Assembly (NCBI GenBank): GCA_016720935.1
Contig: JADKJP010000007.1
Location: 372,001 to 436,000, forward strand
Length of the DNA: 64,000 nucleotides
DNA from: Bacteroidota bacterium
Lineage (GTDB): Bacteria; Bacteroidota; Bacteroidia; AKYH767-A; 2013-40CM-41-45
Direction of reading: 5' to 3'
Shown here: piece after piece, positions 27,023 through 36,835 of the stretch
Layout: every line of letters begins with the position of its first letter
Numbering within the stretch: position 1 is the first letter of the stretch
Translations under genes and position numbers: made by a program
Notes under the pieces: generated by a model
Seen by the model: only the letters and a program-made list of their open reading frames with translations
Databases searched by the model: none
Told to the model about the DNA's origin: nothing

Positions 27023-29437
27023 TCAATGCAAAGCTTCAGCAGGAATCCAATAATAGGTCTGATCATAACTGGTGAAAGAATAAGAATGACGGGATCGTAT
27101 TCTCTCCAAATCAGTTTTAATATCATTGATTTCTCCTGCAATATCCTTAAGAATCTGAACAGTTACAGTTCTGGAACTCTCAAGATCAGAAATTGTATAC
27201 TTCGTAAACAATTCACTCCGCGAAGGCAAGCCGGTAATCAATCCCATGATTTCAGCCAGGGATTTTTTGTTGATGGCTGACTTTGACTCTCTGGAACCGT
27301 AGTAAGAAATCGCCAATTGTTTATATGAATCTACCAGATTCTTTCTCAGCTCCTGTTCAGTTGTAGCATTTCCGAGTTTCCGAAACTGGATGATCAGGTC
27401 ATACAAATCATCATCATCCATAAACAGAACAAAATTAAACAGTTGTTTCTTTAGTTTGTTCTGCTTTACGGAAGCATACGCTTCAACAAAAATCTGGAAA
27501 TTGGTATTCACATCCAGCTTTTGAAATGCAGAAGGATCAATTTTGGAGTTCTTGAGCAAGAGGTACAATTCTTCATCCATCTTGATGGCGGTCGCCCCTA
27601 TTCCCTTCACTTTGGCGTCCCATTTACTCAGGATCATTTCATTGTCCTGATTTCGATTTGTGATAATATCTTCAATCTGTTCCTGAATATAGGACGGAGA
27701 ATTTGGTCGGTTTGGGGAAGCTGCTGTCAGTTTGCCCGGTACAGGACTATCTCCTCCGGGGAATACCAGAGAAAACTCATTTTGTAAGCGCTTGTCAGTG
27801 CTCTCAAATTTGATTCCGGTAACTTTAGAAACTTTTGTAAGCTTCACATCGTCCAGACGATCACGAATTTTCTTAGCGGATTGTTTAATCAGTTCTTTTG
27901 ACTGACTAACGAAGCGTTGCTCATCTTCACCATTATACTGTACCTGGAACGACACCAGGCTGCATTGCATGTCTGCAAGTGCCGTACTCACATTTGTTTC
28001 ATCAAAATTGTATTTATCAACCAGGTAATTTCCACCTGAACCAATCACCATCACAATATTATTTTGTTCTTTTTTGCGGAACAGTTTTACAGCTTTTGAA
28101 ATACCATAATACATGGCAGTACCATCCGATTTCACTTTGGAACAAGGAAGAGCTGTAGAAGTTTGTTTTTGAAGAAAGTTCGTTACAGTGCTGATGTTGG
28201 AAGAAAGATCCTGAAGCGAAACGATCTGCTCATTTTCACAAGAGTAATTTCGATAAACAACAGCTCCATAATTAAATTTATTTCTTGAATCGGATTTCAA
28301 TAAACTCATGCTGTTTTGGATCGAACTGATCACACTCTGCATGTAAGGCTGAACTTTTTCAGATCCATCAATCACAAACACTACATTGATAACCCGGTAA
28401 TCATCACGAGCCTGGTTGTACTTCTTTTCTATGTCTGCCTGTTGATCCGTTGTGATAATAGCTTTTCCATTCTTATCCAATACGTCGGTAATGAACCCTG
28501 TTTTGAGAATTCCATTCTTCTGATCAGCAATTACCGGGAATCTTTTTTCAGACAGCTGCATCCCTTTTTCATATGGATCCTGGTATTTTAAAGGATTTAC
28601 TTTTTCTCCGTTTTGATATTTACGAGCCTTTTCTTCCGACTCGAACAAACCTGCCTGAACTCCTGCGGCTTTCCGTTCAGTAACAGCCTCGGTTTTTGAA
28701 TTTGGCTCCAGACATAACCGTTGTCCCCAGGGTCTCAGATTTACTTCGGGCACCCATCCCAAGACATCTGTCTTTGCACTGATCACAGAAATATCTTCAC
28801 GTTTGCCAATGAGATAGGCTCCGTTTTCGTATTTGTAAATAAACAGGAAATCAAAAAGATTGATATCGTTTTGTGTTCTTGTCTTCAAAGCCGGTGAAGC
28901 ATACAGAGGAAATTTTTCCTGAGAAATTCTTTTGAGCTCTTCCAGATTTTCAAAAACTTTATAATTCCGGATAACAAGTCCTTTAAGATTAAAATTTGTT
29001 TTCACAGTATCAATCAGGCATTTTTTCCAAAGCAGCAATCGACTTTTTTCAATCCAACCATAATCCAGGGAATCATGCTGAATGGTATACTTGTCTCCTA
29101 AAGTACCATCGTATCGAGCAATACGTACAGCATTCCAGCGTTCCTGGATGACAAAAAAAGCATCCATAAACTGCAATGTCTTAAAAGGTGTTTTCAGATA
29201 TGGATCTTTATAGGTCTGGTTATTATCTCGGTCAGAATAAACACGCCAGTAACTATACTCACCCTCTGCAGTTTTTGCATTTTCCGGCACTAATTTCCCG
29301 GTTGGCTCAAGATAATCTTTAGGCATGCGCTTCACTTTCATTCCCTTTACATGGTCCTGAGCCAGCGCAAAAAATGGAATTCCAAGCAAAAGAATGAGGA
29401 AGGCACTTATAACTTTCCGGTTTTGCAAACCAGACAT
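27023..29437 (-). CDS. Large periplasmic SH3-like/vWA protein, possibly TssR-like
   Basis: I choose the ATG at 29435-29437 (MSGLQNRKVISAF), 804 residues with a signal peptide ending FFALAQ; the upstream extension overlaps the previous gene. Two SH3-like segments end in DYGWIEKSRLLLW and VLGWVPEVNLRPW (~residues 50-240). A von Willebrand A domain (~345-510) begins VINVVFVIDGSEK, so the metal-site motif is degenerate (DxSxK instead of DxSxS). The C-terminal third is helical and ends SYDQTYYWIPAEALH. From memory, TssR of Bacteroidetes type VI secretion combines a periplasmic location with a vWA domain, so a relation is plausible but untested. It sits between the small secreted protein and the ABC transporter. 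Confidence 0.7.
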   Translation of the reverse strand: MSGLQNRKVISAFLILLLGIPFFALAQDHVKGMKVKRMPKDYLEPTGKLVPENAKTAEGEYSYWRVYSDRDNNQTYKDPYLKTPFKTLQFMDAFFVIQERWNAVRIARYDGTLGDKYTIQHDSLDYGWIEKSRLLLWKKCLIDTVKTNFNLKGLVIRNYKVFENLEELKRISQEKFPLYASPALKTRTQNDINLFDFLFIYKYENGAYLIGKREDISVISAKTDVLGWVPEVNLRPWGQRLCLEPNSKTEAVTERKAAGVQAGLFESEEKARKYQNGEKVNPLKYQDPYEKGMQLSEKRFPVIADQKNGILKTGFITDVLDKNGKAIITTDQQADIEKKYNQARDDYRVINVVFVIDGSEKVQPYMQSVISSIQNSMSLLKSDSRNKFNYGAVVYRNYSCENEQIVSLQDLSSNISTVTNFLQKQTSTALPCSKVKSDGTAMYYGISKAVKLFRKKEQNNIVMVIGSGGNYLVDKYNFDETNVSTALADMQCSLVSFQVQYNGEDEQRFVSQSKELIKQSAKKIRDRLDDVKLTKVSKVTGIKFESTDKRLQNEFSLVFPGGDSPVPGKLTAASPNRPNSPSYIQEQIEDIITNRNQDNEMILSKWDAKVKGIGATAIKMDEELYLLLKNSKIDPSAFQKLDVNTNFQIFVEAYASVKQNKLKKQLFNFVLFMDDDDLYDLIIQFRKLGNATTEQELRKNLVDSYKQLAISYYGSRESKSAINKKSLAEIMGLITGLPSRSELFTKYTISDLESSRTVTVQILKDIAGEINDIKTDLERIRSRHSYSFTSYDQTYYWIPAEALH

Positions 29438-29468
29438 CCTGTATATTGAATTATTCTGATTCAAGTGT

Positions 29469-30116
29469 TTAACTTTTAACAATTGTAAAATTGATTCTCC
29501 GTTCTGCATAGGTCGATCCATTGAAGAAATTTAAATACTGAGACAGCAAGGCTTCATTCAGGGAGGTAATTTCTTTATTGTAATATAAGTAAACATTAAT
29601 TTCCGCATTCTTCTGTGCAAAAAGCGCGGAAAATTCGCGCGCAAAATTTGTGAGAATAGAATTGGGATCGGTTTGCAAACTTCTGAGTGCATTTTCAGAA
29701 AGTAAAAAGTGGAAATTCACTTTATCCTGAATTACACCAACAGAATCATACAGTACCTCACGAATTCGTTTTTTATCCTCCAGAAAGTTGGGGATAGCTG
29801 TATTTTGTTCAAAGATTCCATCACGAAATTCAAAAGTGAATACATCCTCTTTTCGGAAAGTTACCTGCGGCCGATCACCATTGCTGCGAAACAATATAAA
29901 TCCGCGATCAGATTGCTTCAGTAACTTCCGTATATCCATTGCCATCCTTTCAATCAAAGAATCGTTAAGACCAATGGCATCCGGTCCATGGTTATTATCC
30001 ATGTAATAGAAATCAAAAGAATTGTAGGTTCTCTTACCGGCAGTATTCACTTGTGCAAATGAATTCACCGACAACACCAAAAACAATATTCCGAAAATTC
30101 TTAAAAATTTTTTCAT
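29469..30116 (-). CDS. Small secreted protein of unknown function
   Basis: 215 residues with a signal peptide (FLRIFGILFLVLSVNSFAQ). The mature part is alpha/beta: an early segment FDFYYMDNN, a helix SLIERMAMDIRKLLKQ, then RGFILFRSNGDRPQV, and a C-terminal EINVYLYYNKEI. The first half (helix then a strand 'GFILFRSNGDRP') looks like a Rossmann-type or vWA-like layout, but I cannot name a family. No lipobox cysteine is present. It lies 2 bases after the PKD gene and 31 bases before the vWA gene, so all three are surely co-expressed. Confidence 0.75.
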   Translation of the reverse strand: MKKFLRIFGILFLVLSVNSFAQVNTAGKRTYNSFDFYYMDNNHGPDAIGLNDSLIERMAMDIRKLLKQSDRGFILFRSNGDRPQVTFRKEDVFTFEFRDGIFEQNTAIPNFLEDKKRIREVLYDSVGVIQDKVNFHFLLSENALRSLQTDPNSILTNFAREFSALFAQKNAEINVYLYYNKEITSLNEALLSQYLNFFNGSTYAERRINFTIVKS

Positions 30117-30118
30117 GG

Positions 30119-31039
30119 TTATTTTCTTGAACTGATCATAAAATAAATATCATCCATACATCGATCGCCAGACTCTATTTTCCATTTAATAAATACACTG
30201 TCTACAACCCAGTTGCTCTGCTCATCATTGATTAACTTTGTTTTAAAGTCATAAAATGAATAAGACTGCGGATCAAGAACAGCAACATTCAATTTAACAT
30301 GGGTAGTAAGATTATTACAAAACAATTTAACTAGCGGTCGGAAAGCGTTTTCGCGATTATTACTATTTGCAGCATCTTTAAGTTTTTGGGACCAAATCGG
30401 GTCGTATTTATAACTCACAGATGGTCTGACCGGAGCCGGTGGTGGTGCCGGTAATCCAGGTTTAGGGCGCACCGTAATTACTGAACTTCCTGATCCAAAG
30501 ATTCCATCACCTTTCACTGTAAGCGAAATCTCTTTTTTGCCTGGAGTTGCATATGCAATAGAAACCCTTTGACTAACAGATTCCTGGTCATTCTCGCCAA
30601 GGTTCCAATTCCAGGAATTCGAACCCGGAGTTTGGTCTTCGATTAAAACACGATCACCAACATAAACTGTAGAAGAAGAAATTTTAATCACAGGAAATAC
30701 GGATCTTGCTTCCGGTTCTTTTGGAGGAATAGTAACCACCTTTGCAGCCATACATCCCTGAGCTGTCTTTGCCATCACCGTATATTTTCCCGGTTTGTCA
30801 TAACTGTGAGAAGATATAATTCCATCCTTCCCCTCTGTTCCATCTCCGAAGTCCCAATGAACTCCACTGCTGTCAGTGCCTGTTGATTTGAAAACAACCG
30901 CATCACCCAGCTTCGGAAATTCCGGGCTGTAAACTATTCCTGGCTCGACACATGGTTTTGGCGCATTCATCTTCATACCCAACAATACCAGGGCCAAAAG
31001 ACAAGTAATCGCGAAAGTAAAATGTACACTTCTATCCAC
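30119..31039 (-). CDS. Membrane-anchored protein with two PKD domains
   Basis: 306 residues. An N-terminal membrane helix or uncleaved signal (~7-24, FTFAITCLLALVLLGM) is followed by two PKD folds: VHWDFGDGTEGKDGI with YDKPGKYTVMAKT, and WNWNLGENDQESV with YATPGKKEISLTV. A proline-rich linker (PGLPAPPPAPVRP) leads to a ~90-residue C-terminal domain with FRPLVKLFCNN and VKLNVAVLDPQSYSFYDF. A single membrane anchor plus periplasmic domains recalls the TssO/TssP envelope proteins of Bacteroidetes type VI systems; this is memory-based and needs an HMM search. Neighbours are spaced 22 and 2 bases away. Confidence 0.75.
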   Translation of the reverse strand: MDRSVHFTFAITCLLALVLLGMKMNAPKPCVEPGIVYSPEFPKLGDAVVFKSTGTDSSGVHWDFGDGTEGKDGIISSHSYDKPGKYTVMAKTAQGCMAAKVVTIPPKEPEARSVFPVIKISSSTVYVGDRVLIEDQTPGSNSWNWNLGENDQESVSQRVSIAYATPGKKEISLTVKGDGIFGSGSSVITVRPKPGLPAPPPAPVRPSVSYKYDPIWSQKLKDAANSNNRENAFRPLVKLFCNNLTTHVKLNVAVLDPQSYSFYDFKTKLINDEQSNWVVDSVFIKWKIESGDRCMDDIYFMISSRK

Positions 31040-31061
31040 AGCTATCAGTATTTACTATTAA

Positions 31062-32720
31062 TTATTTCCCAAAACCATATTTAAGTCCCAACATGGCGCC
31101 AAAATTCTGCCCGTCATATTTACTAATACCATTCAATACAGATTGATAATCGTTGTCTTTCCCTACAGGTGAATAATTTGCCTCCTGTTTCTTGGAAGAG
31201 AAATGTATCGAATACACAGCTCCTGCAAAAACGCTGAACGACTGATCAATCATGTAAAAAGCACCAACTCTGGCAATACCGCTAAACCCAATTCTTGAAA
31301 CCTTTTCTGAAGTCCCGGACAGTGCTTTATCCAATGCAACATCATAACCACTTCGTTGTAACATGTCGAAATAAGTTGCCGCACCCGAATTACTATACGA
31401 ATTCACAACATCACGGGTAATGATCCAATCCGATTGGGAATACTGATAATTTTTCGAATAAGTCCAGGGTTCATTCGCGATCGTCCCTGCGACATAAATT
31501 GCTTCTTTATCAGCAATTGAACTGGAGGTGGTTGAAATACTGATCAGATCAAATGCAGGACCGAGCTCATAATAAATTCCGATCTTTTCCTGTAATCGTT
31601 TTCTGAATTTCAGCATCACGGGAATGGAAAGATATGTTGATTCCCAATGTTCTTTTGTGTCCTTTAGAGAAAGGAGTCTTCTGAAAGGATAATGAACCGG
31701 GTTACGATCCACTTCTTTATATTCAGCATGAAATCCGTCCCAGGCTACATCCATTGTAAATTTGTTGTAGTTAATTCCAAGCCCTATTGCCGCGGTATTG
31801 TTCTTATTCAGACTTAGCGATACTTCCAAGCCATTAATCAGGGATGTGGCGGATTTCGAAACATAAGCAAGGGTTCCTGTTTTGGTATTTTCCAAATCCA
31901 CTTCATCATAAGCAAGAGTAGATTTTTCAAAAACAGGATTCTTTGGTGTGTTCACAACAAATCCGAGAAACAGATCTATTCCGTATTTGTTGGTAAATAC
32001 TTCCTTTGGACATCCTTTGTTGAAAGAACTGCCATATTCTTCAGGACATGGATCTTCATTGTCAGGAATTCCATCTCTGTCACGATCAAGACAACCTTTA
32101 AACCGGATCTCCCCCTTTACACCGGGACAGGCATCCTGCTCGTCGATCACTCCATCGTTGTCCTTATCATTTGCACAACTGAATGAAGAACCAATCATGG
32201 ATATTTTCTTAATCAAAAAAGAATTTCCATTGACTACGGCAAGTTCAAGCAAGAGTGTATCATTATTTTCAAAACGACTTAATGTGGAAGATTTGCCACT
32301 AACTTTCTTTTGAATAACAACATTAACAAGGTTACTGTCAAGACGATCAAAATTAATTGTCGAATTCAGAATTTCAACCCGAATACCGGCAGGAAAACCT
32401 TTTCGTACATCAGCGATGTATTCATCGAGCGGTTTATTCTTTAACTGGTAAGGACTTCCCCCTAAATTATCTTCAACGACTGAAGCATCAATATCATCAA
32501 ATACGATTGCATTTTCAGCAAACATCTCTTTGAATTTTTTAGCCTGAGTTTCGGAAAATTCAGTTCCTCCTATTTCCCGAAATGAGGAAGTACTAGAGAA
32601 ATCGTTCAGGAAATCATCCAGTCGATTCATCAGTTCTTTTTTAGAATTCTGAGCATTGCTCATCAATGACAAACACAACAAACCCAAAAAAGATATATAG
32701 AAATGTTTTTTCATGATCAT
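31062..32720 (-). CDS. Outer-membrane barrel with thrombospondin type 3 repeats
   Basis: 552 residues with a signal peptide ending SNAQ. Residues ~25-180 form a mixed helix/strand domain (FKEMFAENAIVFDDID, RVEILNSTINFDRL, LLLELAVVNG) resembling the N-terminal module of the TPR protein. Two calcium-binding thrombospondin type 3 repeats follow (DKDNDGVIDEQDACPG, DRDRDGIPDNEDPCPE; ~185-235). The remainder is a beta-barrel, with strands such as LSIPVMLKFRKRL and IGFSGIARVGAFYMI, ending MLGLKYGFGK. Unlike OmpA-type proteins, the repeats precede the barrel and no peptidoglycan-binding OmpA domain is present. The second ATG at 32714 is an alternative start. It follows the giant T9SS gene by 3 bases. 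Confidence 0.8.
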   Translation of the reverse strand: MIMKKHFYISFLGLLCLSLMSNAQNSKKELMNRLDDFLNDFSSTSSFREIGGTEFSETQAKKFKEMFAENAIVFDDIDASVVEDNLGGSPYQLKNKPLDEYIADVRKGFPAGIRVEILNSTINFDRLDSNLVNVVIQKKVSGKSSTLSRFENNDTLLLELAVVNGNSFLIKKISMIGSSFSCANDKDNDGVIDEQDACPGVKGEIRFKGCLDRDRDGIPDNEDPCPEEYGSSFNKGCPKEVFTNKYGIDLFLGFVVNTPKNPVFEKSTLAYDEVDLENTKTGTLAYVSKSATSLINGLEVSLSLNKNNTAAIGLGINYNKFTMDVAWDGFHAEYKEVDRNPVHYPFRRLLSLKDTKEHWESTYLSIPVMLKFRKRLQEKIGIYYELGPAFDLISISTTSSSIADKEAIYVAGTIANEPWTYSKNYQYSQSDWIITRDVVNSYSNSGAATYFDMLQRSGYDVALDKALSGTSEKVSRIGFSGIARVGAFYMIDQSFSVFAGAVYSIHFSSKKQEANYSPVGKDNDYQSVLNGISKYDGQNFGAMLGLKYGFGK

Positions 32721-32723
32721 TTA

Positions 32724-35700
32724 TTATTGAATGACAAATGAAATTAAAGCCGTTTCTCCCTGTGTGGAGACTACGCGCAACCAATAAATTCCCTTATCCA
32801 GATTAAAATTGGATTCAAACCTGACCTCCGGGTCAGACCCTAATTCAACCTCTTTATTTCCTACCTGCTTACCCAATGCATCATATATTTCCATTGTCGC
32901 TTTAGTACCCAAAAAATTTTGCAAAGAAATTACAAAATTTCCCTGACTAGGGTTTGGAAAAACAAGAAGGGATGGTGAACCATCTGTTGTCTCTTGCGGC
33001 AAGCCGCCTCTTACATAATCCGGAAAATCATTTCCGTTAACTCCACCGAAATAATACTTGCTCTTGCAATTTCCCTGGTAAAGAATGACCCAGTAATAAA
33101 AGTTTGTGACATCAAAACTATTACCAAAAGAACACGATTGGAAAATTTGATCGGGTATTATAGAATCCTTCAAATCCGATTTCCTGTCACAACCCCATTG
33201 AAACCCATCTACATCATTGCGTAAACAAACAAGCGTATTATCCAACTCAAGGTATTTCACAATATTTCCTGAAGTATTGGGCGCAATATCAGGAGTGATT
33301 GTAAACTGAACAAAAGCAGAAGCTCCTCTGCAGACCGGGTCATTGGTGTATACACCATATACACTTACAGAATCCGTTTGAACAGAGGTTACCGCATTCA
33401 CACTAAAGCCGCCAACAGTACTTGTATCCGGATTATTCATGTTCAACAAAGTTGAGCCCAGTGTAGTCCAGATATATTGCATACCTGCTTGTGCAGCAAT
33501 AGGAAAAATAAGATTCTGGGCAAAGCTGCAAACAGTCGTATCGCTATGAGGAATTAAAGGTGAAGCAGGAACCCTGTGTATGACCAATGGAATAGTGTCT
33601 TGAATTCCATTACAAGAATTAGGATCTGACGTTATTGGCTGAACAAGTAAATTCGCAAAACCGGTATTGATCAGGGACTGATTTAAAATTGTAAAATTGA
33701 AATTATTAATAGTGATGGTGTCCTCCTGTGGACCGACAATCAGGCTGTCAGAAAGAGTAACAATATTCCAATGATGACTGTAACCGGCAATATCCACCAG
33801 GCTCGCGGTAATATTATCTCCGGAACATACTGAGCTTTGATTCACCGTAACAATCTCCTGTGGAGCGATTCGAATTCGAAGGTTCGTAGAATCAAATCCG
33901 GAAATACAACCCCAGTTATCGATGCTGTCGCGGTATTGAGCTCTGATAATTACCGTTGTATCACCGGGAATAGTTCCGATGTTCAGATTTCTTTGAAAAT
34001 TGGAAATGGTATCACCAATTGGGTTCCACGATGAATTTTGATTTAACCTCCATTCCCAATGGAAATGTCCCGTTCCGGCATTATTTCCCTGTGTTACAGA
34101 AGTCATAAATCTAAGTGTATCTCCATTACACATACTTACTTTTGAAGTTGAAACAATCCCAAGTATAGGTTGATTGAAAAGGCCCGCGGTTTTATTTACT
34201 GTCGGGGTATCGCAACCCAAACCTTCTGTATGATACACACAGGTAAGTATAGTAGATGTGTTTTGTGCATTATCGACCCGGAGTGTTTCAAGTGTGCTTG
34301 AGCCATTGATTGTTCCTGAATTTGTATTCCATTGATAATGCCATGGACCTACTCCGCCACTTGTATCTACAAACGCCGTAAGATTGGCACCAACACAATT
34401 AAATCCGTCATCAACGATGTGAATGTTGGCCACAGGTTGGGCTTTGATCTGATAAGTTACAGTATCATAAGCAAGGGCACAACCATAAGAACCCGGGTTA
34501 CCCGGATTGTAGGTGCATACATAGGAAACACTATGTCCCGCCTGCTGACTGAGATCCTGATTATAATTTAATAAAGTGTCGTTATCATTAATTGCCTGCG
34601 CAGAAGTTTGATCAATCAAATAAGACCAGCTATAAGTTCCGAAAATCGAACTCGTGTTGTGTGCAGTAATATTTGTATTAAAGGAATTCGTTGCACAAAT
34701 TTCCGCAACATTTGTATCCGCAGTAATACTGATGGAAGGAGTAGCATTCAACGTCACTAAAATTGAATCCTGAATGAAACACTCCATTCCATTCGCAGTA
34801 GTGTGAGTCAGTAACACAACTCTGTTTGTGTCCGGAAGAGATGCAGACGTAGAAGAAAATTGAGCGGAAGTTCCTGCTCCATTGTTCCAGCTATAGCTGT
34901 CAAAATAACCATCCTGCGCATTCAACTGAAAACTGGATGCACCTGAACAGGATACTACAGAACCGGTTAATGAATTCCCGAGCGAATCCCGGAAATTGAT
35001 CCCATTAGCGGTGATATAAATCAAATCTGTCCAGGTGACTGTATCTGAAACACCAAAACTATTCTCAACCACCAGTCTTACAGAATGAGCGCCTGCGTTT
35101 GAATAAAAAATACGTGGGTTAGGAACTGTATCTTCTGTGGGTTGACCTCCGGGAAAATACCAATGCCATTTTGAAGGGTGGTGATAACTTGCATCAAAAA
35201 ACTGTACATAACCCGGACAAAAATTATGAACGCCTTGCGTTCCGCTTCCCAAACCAGGACTTGGGATCACATAAGGAATTGGAGCCAGGCTATCATCATT
35301 GGCAATGATCAATTTATAATCTTCGATTTCGCCACTGTGAACTGAATCAGGATTCGGACACTGGAAGTTAAATTTCGCTGAATCAGAGACCACAACCCTC
35401 AGGTGAATAGGACCTGCAGAGAGATTGGTCGGAGTCCTGAATTTGAAGGGACGACTTTGTTGAGCACCTGCACCATTGTCTGTGTAATATAGAATCCTGT
35501 CGCTACTACCCAAAAGTAAATTTTCGTTCGCATTGCTGATATTGAATTCCCCATCATTATTCCAGTCTGCAAAAATACCAACATACGCTGTTGTTCCTAT
35601 TGGTTTCACCCATTGTACAAGGATGTTATGGGTTGTATCAGCAGTAAGTGGAATAGCCGCACTGACTGAATCGTAATAATTTTTATACACAACTGTCCCC

Positions 35701-36812
35701 CCCGCACTTAAAGGAGTGGAAAAACCATCTACATTCAAATCATTAACAAAAGTTCCATTAACAGAAGATCCGCTGTTGGAAGGATAACACAAAGTATCGG
35801 AAAGATAGATCAGGTAATCTTCGTACTCGCCCCTTGCGAAGGAAACACAAGCTTCATCTTCATAGGTAGTTGTGACCTGTGCATTGGATAATTGAACACG
35901 AAATCGTTTGAAGCCTGTTGCATTCGGCAAAGTAATTGTTGTAGTGGTGTCCTTATCAACAGGCGGACCGGCAGGCACAGGAATAACAATGGTATTAAAC
36001 CGCTCATAATGTTCATTCTCTCCATCATCATCAAAATCTATCCATGTGTTCAGGTATGCGAAATTCGACAATAGGTTTTTCAGATGAAATGTAATTGGCA
36101 GATTGAATCCACTTGAAAACTGGCCAAGGAATACCGGATTATTTGTATAATCAGAATGACAATCAGTGCCTTTTCCGGTATTAAGATTAACAATATTTCC
36201 AAATTCAATACCGTCAATCATAAATGTTGTATCACATTGTGACAAAATCGGAAAACAATAATTGGAATCTATTTCAACTGTGTAATCCAAAGTTTGTCCA
36301 ATCAATGGATCAATCGGTTCGCACGCTAAAAAATCCGAACGCAAACCCAGTCCGCTTGTCGTATCCGTTACCATCACCCGTAAGCGCTTATCACCCGGAT
36401 TCACCCATGATGGAATATGAAACTGAATTGTACCCGATGCTCCGGGTCCATAAATAACTCCTATCTTTTCATCCTGCCCGTCAAATGAAAAATCTTCATT
36501 GTAATCAATCCAGGCTGTAAATGCACATCCGGGTTTATTTGCAACAATTCTTAAGGACTGATTTTTTCCCCGTATCAATTCAGTAGTATATAAGTAAAAT
36601 GAATCTGTAGTTGTTGTACTTGAATAATCAATATACTGAGCAGCCTGGTGCGCAATAGAATGATTATCACGTAAATCGCCAAGGACAACTTGCTGAATAT
36701 AAGTTGCATTAGGAAGTGTTCCGGTGTACTGTGGAAGGCAGTAATTTTGACTATTTCCCTGTTCAATAAAAACACTAAAAAGACACAACAGAATGAACAA
36801 TAATTTTTTCAT
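32724..36812 (-). CDS. Giant T9SS-exported protein with GEVED and PKD domains
   Basis: The ATG at 36810-36812 gives 1362 residues with a signal peptide (KKLLFILLCLFSVF). Three GEVED-type domains fill ~residues 30-550 (AWIDYNEDFSFDGQDEKIG; TWIDFDDDGENEHYERFN with GEYEDYLIYL; ADWNNDGEFN with GEIEDYKLII). A PKD domain is near 560-640 (WHWYFPGGQPTEDTVPNP), then several Ig/PKD-like segments, and a T9SS type A sorting domain at the C-terminus (LLVFPNPSQGNFVISL, ending ALISFVIQ). It should be secreted and held on the cell surface as an adhesin or matrix protein. It is the first gene of the six-gene operon, behind a good promoter match. Confidence 0.88.
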   Translation of the reverse strand: MKKLLFILLCLFSVFIEQGNSQNYCLPQYTGTLPNATYIQQVVLGDLRDNHSIAHQAAQYIDYSSTTTTDSFYLYTTELIRGKNQSLRIVANKPGCAFTAWIDYNEDFSFDGQDEKIGVIYGPGASGTIQFHIPSWVNPGDKRLRVMVTDTTSGLGLRSDFLACEPIDPLIGQTLDYTVEIDSNYCFPILSQCDTTFMIDGIEFGNIVNLNTGKGTDCHSDYTNNPVFLGQFSSGFNLPITFHLKNLLSNFAYLNTWIDFDDDGENEHYERFNTIVIPVPAGPPVDKDTTTTITLPNATGFKRFRVQLSNAQVTTTYEDEACVSFARGEYEDYLIYLSDTLCYPSNSGSSVNGTFVNDLNVDGFSTPLSAGGTVVYKNYYDSVSAAIPLTADTTHNILVQWVKPIGTTAYVGIFADWNNDGEFNISNANENLLLGSSDRILYYTDNGAGAQQSRPFKFRTPTNLSAGPIHLRVVVSDSAKFNFQCPNPDSVHSGEIEDYKLIIANDDSLAPIPYVIPSPGLGSGTQGVHNFCPGYVQFFDASYHHPSKWHWYFPGGQPTEDTVPNPRIFYSNAGAHSVRLVVENSFGVSDTVTWTDLIYITANGINFRDSLGNSLTGSVVSCSGASSFQLNAQDGYFDSYSWNNGAGTSAQFSSTSASLPDTNRVVLLTHTTANGMECFIQDSILVTLNATPSISITADTNVAEICATNSFNTNITAHNTSSIFGTYSWSYLIDQTSAQAINDNDTLLNYNQDLSQQAGHSVSYVCTYNPGNPGSYGCALAYDTVTYQIKAQPVANIHIVDDGFNCVGANLTAFVDTSGGVGPWHYQWNTNSGTINGSSTLETLRVDNAQNTSTILTCVYHTEGLGCDTPTVNKTAGLFNQPILGIVSTSKVSMCNGDTLRFMTSVTQGNNAGTGHFHWEWRLNQNSSWNPIGDTISNFQRNLNIGTIPGDTTVIIRAQYRDSIDNWGCISGFDSTNLRIRIAPQEIVTVNQSSVCSGDNITASLVDIAGYSHHWNIVTLSDSLIVGPQEDTITINNFNFTILNQSLINTGFANLLVQPITSDPNSCNGIQDTIPLVIHRVPASPLIPHSDTTVCSFAQNLIFPIAAQAGMQYIWTTLGSTLLNMNNPDTSTVGGFSVNAVTSVQTDSVSVYGVYTNDPVCRGASAFVQFTITPDIAPNTSGNIVKYLELDNTLVCLRNDVDGFQWGCDRKSDLKDSIIPDQIFQSCSFGNSFDVTNFYYWVILYQGNCKSKYYFGGVNGNDFPDYVRGGLPQETTDGSPSLLVFPNPSQGNFVISLQNFLGTKATMEIYDALGKQVGNKEVELGSDPEVRFESNFNLDKGIYWLRVVSTQGETALISFVIQ

Positions 36813-36835
36813 CAGGATAAGAGTTTGAACGGAGG

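Noticed and set aside
29437..29521. Upstream extension of the vWA gene overlapping the preceding gene by 53 bases
   Set aside because: A signal peptide begins at the internal ATG at 29437; the extension is polar and not signal-like.
24534..32720. A complete type VI secretion system or contractile injection system
   Set aside because: No sheath, tube, baseplate, spike or ClpV-like genes are in the window; only envelope-type proteins show a resemblance.
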